NCBI GenBank assembly: GCA_037147175.1
Contig: JBAWVS010000016.1
Span: forward strand, 1 to 49,334
Reading direction: 5' to 3'
DNA length: 49,334 bases
Source: a bacterium
Lineage (GTDB): Bacteria > Cyanobacteriota > Vampirovibrionia > Gastranaerophilales > UBA9971
Both the position numbers and the translations under genes were made by a program. Of the stretch, positions 1 to 8,772 are shown piece by piece. The notes beneath the pieces were generated by a model. That model worked only from the letters and a program-made list of their open reading frames with translations. It was not told where the DNA came from and searched no databases. The first letter of the stretch is position 1. Every line of letters starts with the position of its first letter.

Positions 1-49
1 GCTTAAATTAACGGAGTACTAAGTTTTAACTGTAAGAACAAATGGGGTA

Positions 50-145
50 AGGTCACCGCTGCGATAGCGTTCTTTGATAAATTCGGGACCTTAAGAAATT
101 TTATTGATTCTCCGATAAAAAAAGAAGAGAAAAAGTAATCGGAGG
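50..145 (+). promoter_or_regulatory. Structured leader that can sequester the transposase ribosome binding site
   Basis: Two nested inverted repeats precede the transposase. AAGGTC at about 50-55 pairs with GACCTT at about 88-93. CTCCGAT (110-116) pairs perfectly with ATCGGAG (138-144). The second hairpin contains most of the Shine-Dalgarno GGAGG (141-145), which sits 8 nt before the ATG at 154. A stem that hides the SD would limit translation of read-through transcripts, a control known for several insertion sequences. The pairing is seen; the regulatory role is inferred. Confidence 0.45.
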
Positions 146-153
146 AAAAAAGA

Positions 154-1365
154 ATGTCAAAGTTATTTACAAAGGAACAAGCAAGAAAATTTCTAAAAGA
201 AGGAAATTTTAAAAATGCAGAAGGCATAGCAAGCGCCATAAAAGAAAGTTTCAAAGAAGTATTGCAAGAAGCCCTTGAAAATGAGCTTGAAGAAGAGCTC
301 GGCTATTCTCGATATGATTGGGCAAACAAAAATACAGACAACAGCAGAAACGGTCATCATAAAAAGACTGTTCGCTCAGAGTTCGGCAAAGTGGAACTTG
401 ATATTCCGCATGATAAAAAAGGCGAATTTGAGCCTGTCATCGTGCCAAAGAACTCAAGAGAAGTATCTCCGAGCATAAATGATATGATAATTTCAATGTA
501 TGCCAAGGGAATGACAACTCCCGACATTCATTTTCATATGCAAAAAATATACGGGCTTGATATTTCAGAAGATTTAGTATCAAAGATAACGGATAAAATC
601 CTCCCGAAGGCAAAAGAGTGGCAAAAAAGACCGCTCGATTCTATTTATCCTATAGTTTATCTTGACGGTATGGTTTTTAATGTTGTAGATAACGGCTCTG
701 TCGTGAAGAAAACAGCATATATTGTTTACGGAGTGAACACAGACGGGCATAAAGATATTCTGGGAATTTGGATAGGAGAAGCAGAATCTTCTAAATTTTG
801 GATGTCTGTTTTGTCTGACCTCAAAGAACGAGGGGTAGAAGATATTCTTATTGCCTCAATAGACGGACTGACAGGATTTAAAGATGCTATTAAGGCAGTT
901 TTTCCTAGAACAGAAATCCAAAGATGTATTGTGCACCATATCAGAAATTGTACGAAACACGTTGTACATAAAGACAGGAAAGAATTTTGCAGTGATATGA
1001 AGCCTATTTACAAGGCAATAAATGAAGAAGCAGCAATTGAAGCTTTTGATGAATTTTCTGAAAAATGGAAAACAAAATATCCTTATGCCGTAAGGTCTTG
1101 GAACAACAATTGGAATGAACTTATGGCATTTATGAAATTTCCGGCTGAAGTAAGGAGGCTGATTTACACCACAAATCCGATAGAAGCTTTTAACAGGGGC
1201 GTAAGAAAAATTACAAAATCTAAAACTTCTTACAGAACTGACGAAAGCCTTTTTAAGATTTTATATCTTGCATCTATTGATATACTTGATAAATGGACTA
1301 TGCCTCTTCAGAATTGGAGTTTGATTTTTAATCAATTAGTGATATATTTTGAAGGAAGAATTTAA
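154..1365 (+). CDS. IS256-family (mutator-type) transposase
   Basis: This is a 403-residue DDE transposase of the IS256/MULE class, the usual full length for the family. The catalytic triad is visible: Asp171 in YLDGM, Asp237 in SIDGLTGF and Glu344 in TTNPIEAFN. The conserved helical insertion (QRCIVHHIRN, around 256-265) lies between the second Asp and the Glu. No frameshift or internal stop is present, so it looks active. A good SD (GGAGG) precedes the ATG but lies in a hairpin. I could not identify the terminal inverted repeats or target duplication with confidence, so the element is annotated by its gene only. It sits at the edge of the defence island and converges with the TrlF-like gene. 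Confidence 0.95.
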   Translation: MSKLFTKEQARKFLKEGNFKNAEGIASAIKESFKEVLQEALENELEEELGYSRYDWANKNTDNSRNGHHKKTVRSEFGKVELDIPHDKKGEFEPVIVPKNSREVSPSINDMIISMYAKGMTTPDIHFHMQKIYGLDISEDLVSKITDKILPKAKEWQKRPLDSIYPIVYLDGMVFNVVDNGSVVKKTAYIVYGVNTDGHKDILGIWIGEAESSKFWMSVLSDLKERGVEDILIASIDGLTGFKDAIKAVFPRTEIQRCIVHHIRNCTKHVVHKDRKEFCSDMKPIYKAINEEAAIEAFDEFSEKWKTKYPYAVRSWNNNWNELMAFMKFPAEVRRLIYTTNPIEAFNRGVRKITKSKTSYRTDESLFKILYLASIDILDKWTMPLQNWSLIFNQLVIYFEGRI

Positions 1366-1367
1366 AA

Positions 1368-1401
1368 GATGATAATTTCTTTTTACAAAAAAATTATCAT
1401 C
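1368..1401 (+). terminator. Hairpin just after the transposase stop
   Basis: GATGATAATTT (1368-1378) pairs perfectly with AAATTATCATC (1391-1401) around a 12-nt loop, 2 nt after the stop codon. The stem is AT-rich and has no long T-tract after it. It is probably a weak terminator or a transcript-end structure. Confidence 0.45.
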
Positions 1402-1508
1402 TCAAACAAAAAGTATAAATTTAATTTTTATCAGAATCAAAAGAATTATTTAAAATCCCATAAATTCTTCATTTACTAAGGGTGATTTCTTTTTGTTTCT
1501 CATGTGAA

Positions 1509-1546
1509 AAACCTCCGTTTTCTACTATACGTATTTTCGGAGGTTT
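1509..1546. terminator. Hairpin between convergent transposase and trlF-like genes
   Basis: AAACCTCCG (1509-1517) and CGGAGGTTT (1538-1546) form a perfect 9-bp stem with a 20-nt loop. The position between convergent genes suits a bidirectional terminator. It could also belong to the right end of the IS. Confidence 0.4.
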
Positions 1547-1610
1547 ACACAAAATTATTTATGGATTCAATTTTTGGAAAATTTTTGCCGCAAGTTTTTT
1601 TAGTTAAATT

Positions 1611-4538
1611 TTAAAATTTAAAATAAGTATTATCACGAGCTCTAAATGCAGGCATTGTACCCTCTAAAATATTTACCAATTTCTCGTTAATTACAGGGTT
1701 TTCAATTGACCCAACTATATATTTTATTTTAGGGAAATCAGTTGAGCTAAATTCTGAATATATAATTTGTTCTGAATCGCAGACTACAGCCAAGTTAGGG
1801 TTATGTGTAACAATAATTACTTGTCTTTTTTTCTTTGCATTTTTGATCATTGGTACTAATACATTATGAATAGTTTGATTATCCAAATTTTCTTCAGGTT
1901 GATCTAATATTAATGGAACAGTAGATTTATCAGCCAATAAAAAGAAAATCAATAACAGTAGACCTCTTTCTCCTGGTGATAATAGAGAAATTGTTTTGTG
2001 ATTGAATTCTAAATCATAACCTACATCAAGGTAATCTAGTGAAAATATATATTTATACAGAGCTTTCCAATTTTCTAAGCCACTAATTTTTAATGAATTA
2101 GCTATAGTTTGTTCATTTTTATCTGTAATTTCTTGAATAAAAGAATCACACATTTTCAAAAGAGTGCCTTTGCTATCCAAGCTTGTATCATAGAAAAGAG
2201 TTTTAAATGTTTGTTCTTTCTTCTCTCCATAAAAGTTTCCACGTTTAGCTATATAACTCATTATTTTATTTTCAAAATCATCTTGGTTTATTTTTATATC
2301 AGTATTGAAGGAAATATCGATATTTGCTTCCGGAATTTCTTTAAACTCTTTAATATAATTTTCAACATCATTACTTAATGATTGATACACATCTTTTATT
2401 TCTATTAATTTATCAAAAATTTGACCTGAATAATCTTTAATTTTATTGTATAAATCCAGTTTTTGTTTTGTTATTGCGCAAATATAATCTTTCGAACATA
2501 AATGTTCATAATAAAAATATGTATCTTTTATTTCAAATGGAGATTGCTGATTTCCTAATATTTCCTGTTTTCGTTTTTCCAATTCTGTTTTTTTATTTAA
2601 ATATTCTTGATATAATTTGTATTCTCCAGACAGTTTTTCTTCTTCAATTTTTTTATTGTTTTTTAAAACTTCTATTTCTTTTTCTATTTTATCTATTTCA
2701 TTTAGTTTTAAATCTTTATTCTGAATAAATATCTGCTTTTTACATTCTATTGGTGATTTATTAATATCAAATTTAGCAATATCAGTAAAATTAATTTGAA
2801 TAACTTTCAAATCATTATCTAAATCAATCTTAAAAGATTCACATTGTGCTTCAAAAGTTTCTAATCTTGATAAAACATTATTACAAATATGCTCATGTTG
2901 TGTAATAACATTTAATTCGTCTTTTAGTTGAACTACAATGAATTCTTTTACTTTAATTACTTTTTCTATATCTACAAGTATTGTATTATCTATTACACTA
3001 GAAGGCTTAGATGGTTCAAGTAACGCTATTATTTCAGCTTCAATATCTTGATTTTGTCTAATAAATTCTTCTAATTTGCTTTTATGAAAATTAATATTAC
3101 TTGTTGCTAAGGTAGTTTCATGATTAACATAATTGTCTATAACTTCATCTAGCTCAGACTTAAGACGAGAAATTTCTTTTTTTATAGAATCTTTTTTTAT
3201 CTTGATTAAATCTTTAAAGTTTTCTGTTCCTAAACACTCTTCTATTTTTAAATGGTTAAAAATAACTTTTTCAATTTCTTTTTTAAATCCATCCTGTTCA
3301 TCCGTTAAATTACAAATTTGTTCAAAATAATTTTGAGGTACATATCGAACTCTTTCTATTTGATCTTTTTGTGTCTGACTAGTGAGAGAAAATTCTTCTA
3401 CTAAAGCTTTTTGTTCTTCACTAAATTGATTTTTCCAATATAATTTTGCTTTATGACTTCTTCCGGGAATAATTTTATAAAATTTCTTACTATTTAAAAA
3501 TGAAAAATGTTCTATATTATAGCTATTTCCAAGAAGTCCTATAATATCTGCTAATGCACTTTTTCCACTTCCTTTATTACCAATAATAGATATTAGCTCT
3601 GGGTTTAATTTGATTTTGGATTCAAACCATTTTTCTGGAGAATCTCCTGAATATACTTCAAGTTCATTTATGTATTTTGTTTTATTTAATTTTATATCAT
3701 TAAGCTTCGGAGGTTCTTCTCCAATAAAAATTCGTTCATTAGGTTCTCTTATTATTTGCTTCAAACCTTCAAAAGTTAAATCCGCTTTAATCCAAGTAAA
3801 TTTTTCACCCAAACAATTTCTATCACTAATACCTTCTTTTGTTATTCTTCTACAGTCAGAAGCCATTATATATGACATATTTCTTGCATAATCTGAATTC
3901 GTTTTATTGAAAACGCTTTTATAAAAATCACCCCAAGTTTGATCATTTAAAGGCTTTGATATCTGAGTGATTTGAACTTGTTCATTTTGCCATTCTTGAA
4001 TTCTTCTTTGTCCATTTATTGTTTTGAAATTAAACACTCCATTTGAACTATCCGCATGAGCAAATATGAATAAACTACTTAAACACGCTTGATTAATAAT
4101 CTCTTTAATTTCAGAAATGGATTTAGCGGAACCTGGTATCGTTGAACCAATAAGTTTAGTTCCAACGGGAAAACATTGTTTAACTATTTCATATATGCTA
4201 GTTAAATCAGTATTCTCTGGAAAAATTACTAACAAATGAATACCACTACCATCTGTAGTGGTTATTTCAAATCCTGGAAAAATGACAATATTTTTATTTT
4301 TAGCTTCTTCCTGTATATACGGAATTAAACATTCATCAATATTATTACAAAAATTATGGTCGGTTATTGCAATAGCACTTAATCTTTGCTCAACTGCAAA
4401 ATCAATATATTTTTTAGCAAAATCACGTTTAGCATCAATGCCAGAGGTAGTAACTTTCTCTTCCCAGTCTCTATCAATAGCTGTATGTGCATGCAAATCC
4501 CATTTTCGCCACTCTGAGCCACGTGAAAATTTATTCAT
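1611..4538 (-). CDS. TrlF-like PHP-domain/SMC-type AAA ATPase (predicted defence protein)
   Basis: This is a 975-residue fusion of an N-terminal PHP phosphoesterase and an ABC/SMC-type ATPase. PHP metal-ligand motifs are intact: DLHAHTA (14-20), TDHN (59-62), GFEIT (89-93), HxD near 161-163 and SDCRR near 227-231. The ATPase has Walker A GNKGSGKS (about 320-327), a long coiled-coil middle, an ABC signature LSPGERG (about 853), Walker B LILDQPEE (about 879) and an H-loop VTHN (about 912). NCBI names this architecture TrlF. Its neighbours point to nucleic-acid conflict. I chose the ATG at 4538 because AAGGA lies 9 nt upstream; an ATG at 4574 in the same frame lacks a convincing SD. The family assignment is confident; the biochemical target is unknown. 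Confidence 0.85.
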   Translation of the reverse strand: MNKFSRGSEWRKWDLHAHTAIDRDWEEKVTTSGIDAKRDFAKKYIDFAVEQRLSAIAITDHNFCNNIDECLIPYIQEEAKNKNIVIFPGFEITTTDGSGIHLLVIFPENTDLTSIYEIVKQCFPVGTKLIGSTIPGSAKSISEIKEIINQACLSSLFIFAHADSSNGVFNFKTINGQRRIQEWQNEQVQITQISKPLNDQTWGDFYKSVFNKTNSDYARNMSYIMASDCRRITKEGISDRNCLGEKFTWIKADLTFEGLKQIIREPNERIFIGEEPPKLNDIKLNKTKYINELEVYSGDSPEKWFESKIKLNPELISIIGNKGSGKSALADIIGLLGNSYNIEHFSFLNSKKFYKIIPGRSHKAKLYWKNQFSEEQKALVEEFSLTSQTQKDQIERVRYVPQNYFEQICNLTDEQDGFKKEIEKVIFNHLKIEECLGTENFKDLIKIKKDSIKKEISRLKSELDEVIDNYVNHETTLATSNINFHKSKLEEFIRQNQDIEAEIIALLEPSKPSSVIDNTILVDIEKVIKVKEFIVVQLKDELNVITQHEHICNNVLSRLETFEAQCESFKIDLDNDLKVIQINFTDIAKFDINKSPIECKKQIFIQNKDLKLNEIDKIEKEIEVLKNNKKIEEEKLSGEYKLYQEYLNKKTELEKRKQEILGNQQSPFEIKDTYFYYEHLCSKDYICAITKQKLDLYNKIKDYSGQIFDKLIEIKDVYQSLSNDVENYIKEFKEIPEANIDISFNTDIKINQDDFENKIMSYIAKRGNFYGEKKEQTFKTLFYDTSLDSKGTLLKMCDSFIQEITDKNEQTIANSLKISGLENWKALYKYIFSLDYLDVGYDLEFNHKTISLLSPGERGLLLLIFFLLADKSTVPLILDQPEENLDNQTIHNVLVPMIKNAKKKRQVIIVTHNPNLAVVCDSEQIIYSEFSSTDFPKIKYIVGSIENPVINEKLVNILEGTMPAFRARDNTYFKF

Positions 4539-4817
4539 TGTTAGCATTCCTTTTATAAAGCTATATTGTATCATCTCAATTTACAAAAAATTGCATTATT
4601 AAGTTTTATAAAATTTGATAGTAAAATGTAACAGATTCTATTGTTTTGAAAGTTTTAATAAAATGAAATTTTAGTAGGTTAGATCAATTTTTATTTAATA
4701 ACTAATCTAAATTTATCTTATTTTGTTATGTTAGAATGTATGCAAAGTAATCTTGTTTAGAAAAAGATACATTTCTATCTTGTCCGTTATTTGTCCGCTT
4801 TGCCTTTATAAGTATAA

Positions 4818-6674
4818 TTAATTTTCAAAGAAACCTTCTCTGCCAATATTTTTATTTCCTGTAAATTTAATATAATTTATTTTGTCTTTTGTTGTTGCTG
4901 AGGGTTCTTTATTATCTAATATTATTATCTGCTTTTCTTTATATTTTGATAGTCCCTCGAAAAATGCTGACTCTAGCTCTAAAGATAGTTCATCGTTTTG
5001 TTCTGCTTTCTCGCTACCTTTATATGCCGTTAATGGTGAATCTAAAACAACTATATTCGAGTATTTTAATTTTTTCTTCTTCGTATACAACATTAACCCA
5101 ATTATGAAGGCAGAAAATAATACAGACCGATGACCTTTACCAAAAGCATTTCGTTCCTCACCGGATATTATTATGTCATTAATAACAGGATCAAAATGAA
5201 CTGTTTCTGTATTTGGATATTTCCAGTCTTTTAATAAGGCTATAATTTCTATACATAAATCGTAATAAAGATTGCTTTCAATTTCCTTATTACTAATATT
5301 TGCAGGTATTTTTTCTAATAATTTATCGTTCAACTCCTTCCTTCTAGTAGTTAAATCTTTTAAGCTTAGTTCTTTTAGTTCTAAACTATCGTATATTTTT
5401 TTATATTCTATACATCTCTGTAATTCTTTCTGCTCAACTGAAAAAACAGGTTTTAGTTCTTTTTCTATATAAGATTCAATTTCATTAATTTGTCTTTGAA
5501 TATCCTCAAAAGTACTGTTTGTTTCCTTTAGATAACTCAACATTGGGGAAGTTGTGTTATCTAAATCTTTCATTTGATATTTTATTTTATCCCTCTCAAC
5601 GACACAAGCCTTCTGAATTTCTTCCGTTTTGTAAGTTTTGTTTGATTCAATTAAAGCAAATTTGCTTTCATCAAATAAATTGCCACATACGGGACAATCA
5701 ATGTCTTCAAATTGCGATAAAAGAATATCGCCTTCGATAATGAATTCTAATCTGTCTAAATCAACAACATAATGTTGTTTTAAAAGGTTAAATTTTGCCA
5801 ATAAACTTTCTACCGTCAATTTTTTATCACTAATTAACTGACTTTGTTTTATTAAACTATTTTTTCTTGTAATGTATTCACTGATTAATTTACTATCTGA
5901 ACTGATTTTTGCCGTTAATTGATTAATTTTATTATTTATTTGGTTTATATCAGCATCTAAATTATGTATTAGATTATTATTTTCTGTAATTTGTGACTCA
6001 ATTTCGCCTATAAGATTTTCGATTAGTTCAATTTTAGCCTGAATTTTTGATTTATATATTGCTGGTTTCTCAATTTTTTCAATATCACTATCATCTAACC
6101 CGGTTAATAGTAATCTTAATATATTTATTTCCTTTGTTTTAAGAGTATATTGTCCTGAGAACACAGGGGAATTTTCAGTAGTAATTCTTGTTTCATCTAT
6201 TAATGTTAAATGAGCTATATCTCTGTAACTAAAATTTAAAGTCTCACCCTGCATATTCTTCTTAATTAATTTATCATTAAATTCAATTAAACTAAGTAAA
6301 AAATATGAAATAGTATCTTTTCTTCCCTGTATATTATCTGCTAATAGGATTTTAGGTTCAATATTGGATGTTATATCATCAATTTTACAATTATAAAGAG
6401 AAAAGTTTCCACCATTTAGTCGTCTCTTTAAAGTTATAAAAGTTCCATCACTTTTTTCAATCTCTAAAAAAGCAGAAGTATAACCCGTACTTCTCTTAGC
6501 ATTTCGTGGCTTTTTAGCTGTCCCCAGAAGAAAATTTATACATTCAAAAACATATGATTTGCCTGTATTAGAAGCTCCTGAGATTACATTTAACCCTTTA
6601 GAAAAAGCAACTTCAGCATTTGGTAGACCAGGTCCTGTTACTCTCAGTTTTTTAATTATAAAACCATTATTCAT
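4818..6674 (-). CDS. ABC-3C system ATPase: Rad50-like, zinc hook (DUF3732-like)
   Basis: This 618-residue RecF/SMC-class ATPase has Walker A SGASNTGKS at about 32-40, a coiled-coil region at about 205-300, and a zinc hook CPVC at 327-330 at the apex, followed by a second coiled coil. The C-terminal half carries a signature-like segment (GKGHRSVLFSAF) and Walker B VVLDSPL. Ser replaces the usual catalytic Glu after the Asp, which I associate with the DUF3732 group. It is the last gene of a three-gene operon; the middle gene ends 2 nt upstream. The order nuclease-domain protein, small middle component, ATPase matches the ABC-three-component systems predicted by comparative genomics of ABC ATPases. 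It probably powers the switch or loading of the nuclease subunit on nucleic acid. Confidence 0.82.
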   Translation of the reverse strand: MNNGFIIKKLRVTGPGLPNAEVAFSKGLNVISGASNTGKSYVFECINFLLGTAKKPRNAKRSTGYTSAFLEIEKSDGTFITLKRRLNGGNFSLYNCKIDDITSNIEPKILLADNIQGRKDTISYFLLSLIEFNDKLIKKNMQGETLNFSYRDIAHLTLIDETRITTENSPVFSGQYTLKTKEINILRLLLTGLDDSDIEKIEKPAIYKSKIQAKIELIENLIGEIESQITENNNLIHNLDADINQINNKINQLTAKISSDSKLISEYITRKNSLIKQSQLISDKKLTVESLLAKFNLLKQHYVVDLDRLEFIIEGDILLSQFEDIDCPVCGNLFDESKFALIESNKTYKTEEIQKACVVERDKIKYQMKDLDNTTSPMLSYLKETNSTFEDIQRQINEIESYIEKELKPVFSVEQKELQRCIEYKKIYDSLELKELSLKDLTTRRKELNDKLLEKIPANISNKEIESNLYYDLCIEIIALLKDWKYPNTETVHFDPVINDIIISGEERNAFGKGHRSVLFSAFIIGLMLYTKKKKLKYSNIVVLDSPLTAYKGSEKAEQNDELSLELESAFFEGLSKYKEKQIIILDNKEPSATTKDKINYIKFTGNKNIGREGFFEN

Positions 6675-6676
6675 TT

Positions 6677-7165
6677 TTATTTACTCCTAAATCCAACCTG
6701 TGAGAAGTTTCCACCCCATTTATGTAAGTTATTGGTTATATATTCGCTCAACTCTTTGTCTCCATATAAATGAAACTCGGATGCAATCCATTTAGCAATC
6801 CCTTTTGTTTTTTCAGAATAGCTTGAATCCAAGTGATTTATAAAAACTTTTGTCAAGGAAGAAGAGCTGTAAACAATGCCATTTTCATTGAAGTTAGTAG
6901 TTATTAATTGTTTTTTGCATAAAAACTCTACCGCTTTTTTTATCAGCTCTCTTCTTGCTAATACATCACCTATTCTAAAAGGATTTTCCGGGTGCAAACT
7001 TTCAGGTGCATTTTCAATATCGCCAGAATGTATTAATAAATAATCATAATATGTTAAACGGTTTAAATCACAATATTTTCCATCAAGTTCTGATAGAAGA
7101 ATAGCTATTCTTAAACTTATCTCCATAAAGTTATTAAAAATGGGTAAATGCTTATTTTTATTCAT
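6677..7165 (-). CDS. ABC-3C system small middle component
   Basis: This is a 162-residue acidic protein with no catalytic motif. Its N-terminal part (FMEISLRIAILLSEL, then LTYYDYLLIHSGD) and the later segment LARRELIKKAVEFLCKKQLI look like the winged-helix-like adaptor called the ABC-3C middle component (MC2-like). It overlaps the upstream nuclease gene by 8 nt and ends 2 nt before the ATPase gene, so the three are almost certainly co-translated. In the predicted systems this subunit bridges the ATPase and the effector. The assignment rests on sequence feel plus operon position. Confidence 0.72.
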   Translation of the reverse strand: MNKNKHLPIFNNFMEISLRIAILLSELDGKYCDLNRLTYYDYLLIHSGDIENAPESLHPENPFRIGDVLARRELIKKAVEFLCKKQLITTNFNENGIVYSSSSLTKVFINHLDSSYSEKTKGIAKWIASEFHLYGDKELSEYITNNLHKWGGNFSQVGFRSK

Positions 7166-8258
7166 CTTTTGGTACCCAAGTTATCTCGGTTCTCTCGTCT
7201 TCATTTGCTAATTGATGACAAATTCCGTATTTATCTCTAAATTCAAGTCTGGTTATGAGTGGATTATTTGTTATTTGTAAGTTTTTAGCTTCTCGTAAAG
7301 TCTCTTTTAAACGTTCATATCCATTCTCATGGACATCTTCTACAACATCAATAATTCCGTGAAGAATTTCATTTTGTAAATCTTCAAAAGGCTTTATTCC
7401 TAAAGATTCCATAGAAAATTTTTTTAATGCCTCCGCACAATAAAAAGATACTCTCTGCCTATTAAAATGATTTTTAAATTTAATATTTTTTTCTAAATCA
7501 TTTTTATCTTTTATCTCTTCCTCGGAAGAATCATTATAAGCCTCAAATAATTGCTGGATATATCTAAATTCCGTATCTTGTATTTCAGTTGGTGCGTTAT
7601 CTGATTTCAGACGTTGTTTTAGTCCTCCACCAAATCTTGGGACATAATAAGGAGTGGTGCTATGCTCCTCTATAATCTTTAATGGGGGATAATATTTAAT
7701 AATACTAAAGTTAAATTCTTGAATATATTCCAGTAAGGTTCCTGTACACTCGATTTCCGTGCTGACATTTATCTTGTTTTTGCAATTATTTGTCCAATTA
7801 TCAATCAATCCATTTTTCATATTCTCAGGATTTTCAAGTAATTTTAATAATCCGGGTGTTATTCCCATTGAAGAGATAAGATAGTAATTCTCGGGAATAG
7901 AAAATTCATTTTTATAGGTATAATAACAAAGTTTTCCGAATTCAATCCAAACATCACTGGGTCTTAAAACGTGTCCATAATGTTTACATTGATAATTATC
8001 CCACTTGCTTTTAGTAATATCTTCATCGTAATATGCAACGACATCTCTCCCTTTATCATTAGAACCGGGTGCTTTAAGAGCTACAGCATATTTATTATTC
8101 AAATATCCATGAATCCATTCATAAATAAAATCTTCAAATTGTGATGAAGAAAATATCTTTAATCTATCTTGAGGTAGTATAGACATTCCATTTTGCACAT
8201 CAATATTTTTTGTATTATCAAGTAACTCTGGTTTTTGGGGTAAGGTCAAATCGTCCAT
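7158..8258 (-). CDS. ABC-3C system effector with Mrr-like restriction endonuclease domain
   Basis: This is a 366-residue protein. The N-terminal part (about 35-140) carries an Mrr-like PD-(D/E)xK signature: Glu42 in an early helix, GSNDKGRD around Asp72, and QCK at 90-92 (the QxK form). The C-terminal part (about 210-366) is helical and charged, consistent with the conserved domain that ABC-3C effectors share. It is first in the operon and overlaps the middle component by 8 nt. The likely role is DNA cleavage or another nuclease activity triggered by the ATPase during phage infection. Nuclease fold: seen from motifs; defence role: from the family; trigger: unknown. Confidence 0.78.
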   Translation of the reverse strand: MDDLTLPQKPELLDNTKNIDVQNGMSILPQDRLKIFSSSQFEDFIYEWIHGYLNNKYAVALKAPGSNDKGRDVVAYYDEDITKSKWDNYQCKHYGHVLRPSDVWIEFGKLCYYTYKNEFSIPENYYLISSMGITPGLLKLLENPENMKNGLIDNWTNNCKNKINVSTEIECTGTLLEYIQEFNFSIIKYYPPLKIIEEHSTTPYYVPRFGGGLKQRLKSDNAPTEIQDTEFRYIQQLFEAYNDSSEEEIKDKNDLEKNIKFKNHFNRQRVSFYCAEALKKFSMESLGIKPFEDLQNEILHGIIDVVEDVHENGYERLKETLREAKNLQITNNPLITRLEFRDKYGICHQLANEDERTEITWVPKDE

Positions 8259-8408
8259 AAAATAATCTTCTAATACTTAATTACAATTATCTTACCAGAA
8301 TTAAGGTATTCATGATTGTTATGTTAAATTTCGTTTACCTTATAATTTATTTGACCTGAAAAAGCTAATACCTCAACTGCTTGTAATTTACGTTCTTCTA
8401 CAGGGTGA

Positions 8409-8711
8409 GCATATAGCATAGTCGTTAGGACAAAAGATTTTAAGGTATATTACAAAAAAGCACAATTAATTCAGCCGACAGATTTTGAATTTGAAATAAT
8501 GGAAGCTGTAAAAATTATCTTTGCCGACATATTTATCCCTGATGTGATTTACAGAAGTTCCGGCATCACTTTTGAAGATTTGACTGAACAAACACAGCTT
8601 TCTCTTTTTTCTAACGTGCAAAGCAACTTCAAAGCTGAGAAAATAACTTCTGCTTGGGACAAATTAGAAGATAAATACGGAAAAGGAACAATTTTTACTG
8701 GTATGAAGTAG
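8409..8711 (+). pseudogene. 5'-truncated Y-family DNA polymerase (DinB/UmuC-like) C-terminal remnant
   Basis: An open frame from 8409 (after a TGA at 8406) reads VRTKDFKVYYKKAQLIQPTDF, then IYRSSGITFEDL, then QLSLF and WDKLEDKYGKGTIF. This matches the little-finger domain and C-terminal tail of DinB-type polymerases, including a beta-clamp-binding pentapeptide (QLSLF). The palm, fingers and catalytic residues are absent. An in-frame ATG at 8499 would give a 70-residue product, but the homology extends upstream of it, so this is a decayed fragment rather than a small gene. It marks a recombination scar between the ABC-3C operon and the WG-repeat gene. Confidence 0.8.
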
Positions 8712-8772
8712 ATATACATACAATTTTGTTATAAGCTGTTTTTATAACTTTTAAGAAATATAGTGAGTGAAG

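Noticed and set aside
1-1610. Defined left and right ends of the IS256-type element
   Set aside because: No convincing terminal inverted repeat or 8-9 bp target duplication could be matched by eye, so only the transposase gene and its hairpins are reported.
2109-2728. Hydrophobic Phe/Ile-rich plus-strand frames opposite the trlF-like gene
   Set aside because: They are antisense to AT-rich coiled-coil coding sequence, where Lys/Glu codons read as Phe/Leu. Not genes.
8324-8419. A 31-codon minus-strand frame (ATG at 8419) just upstream of the ABC-3C operon
   Set aside because: No SD, no recognised similarity, and it overlaps the start of the Y-family polymerase remnant. Most likely chance or a fragment, so not annotated as a gene.
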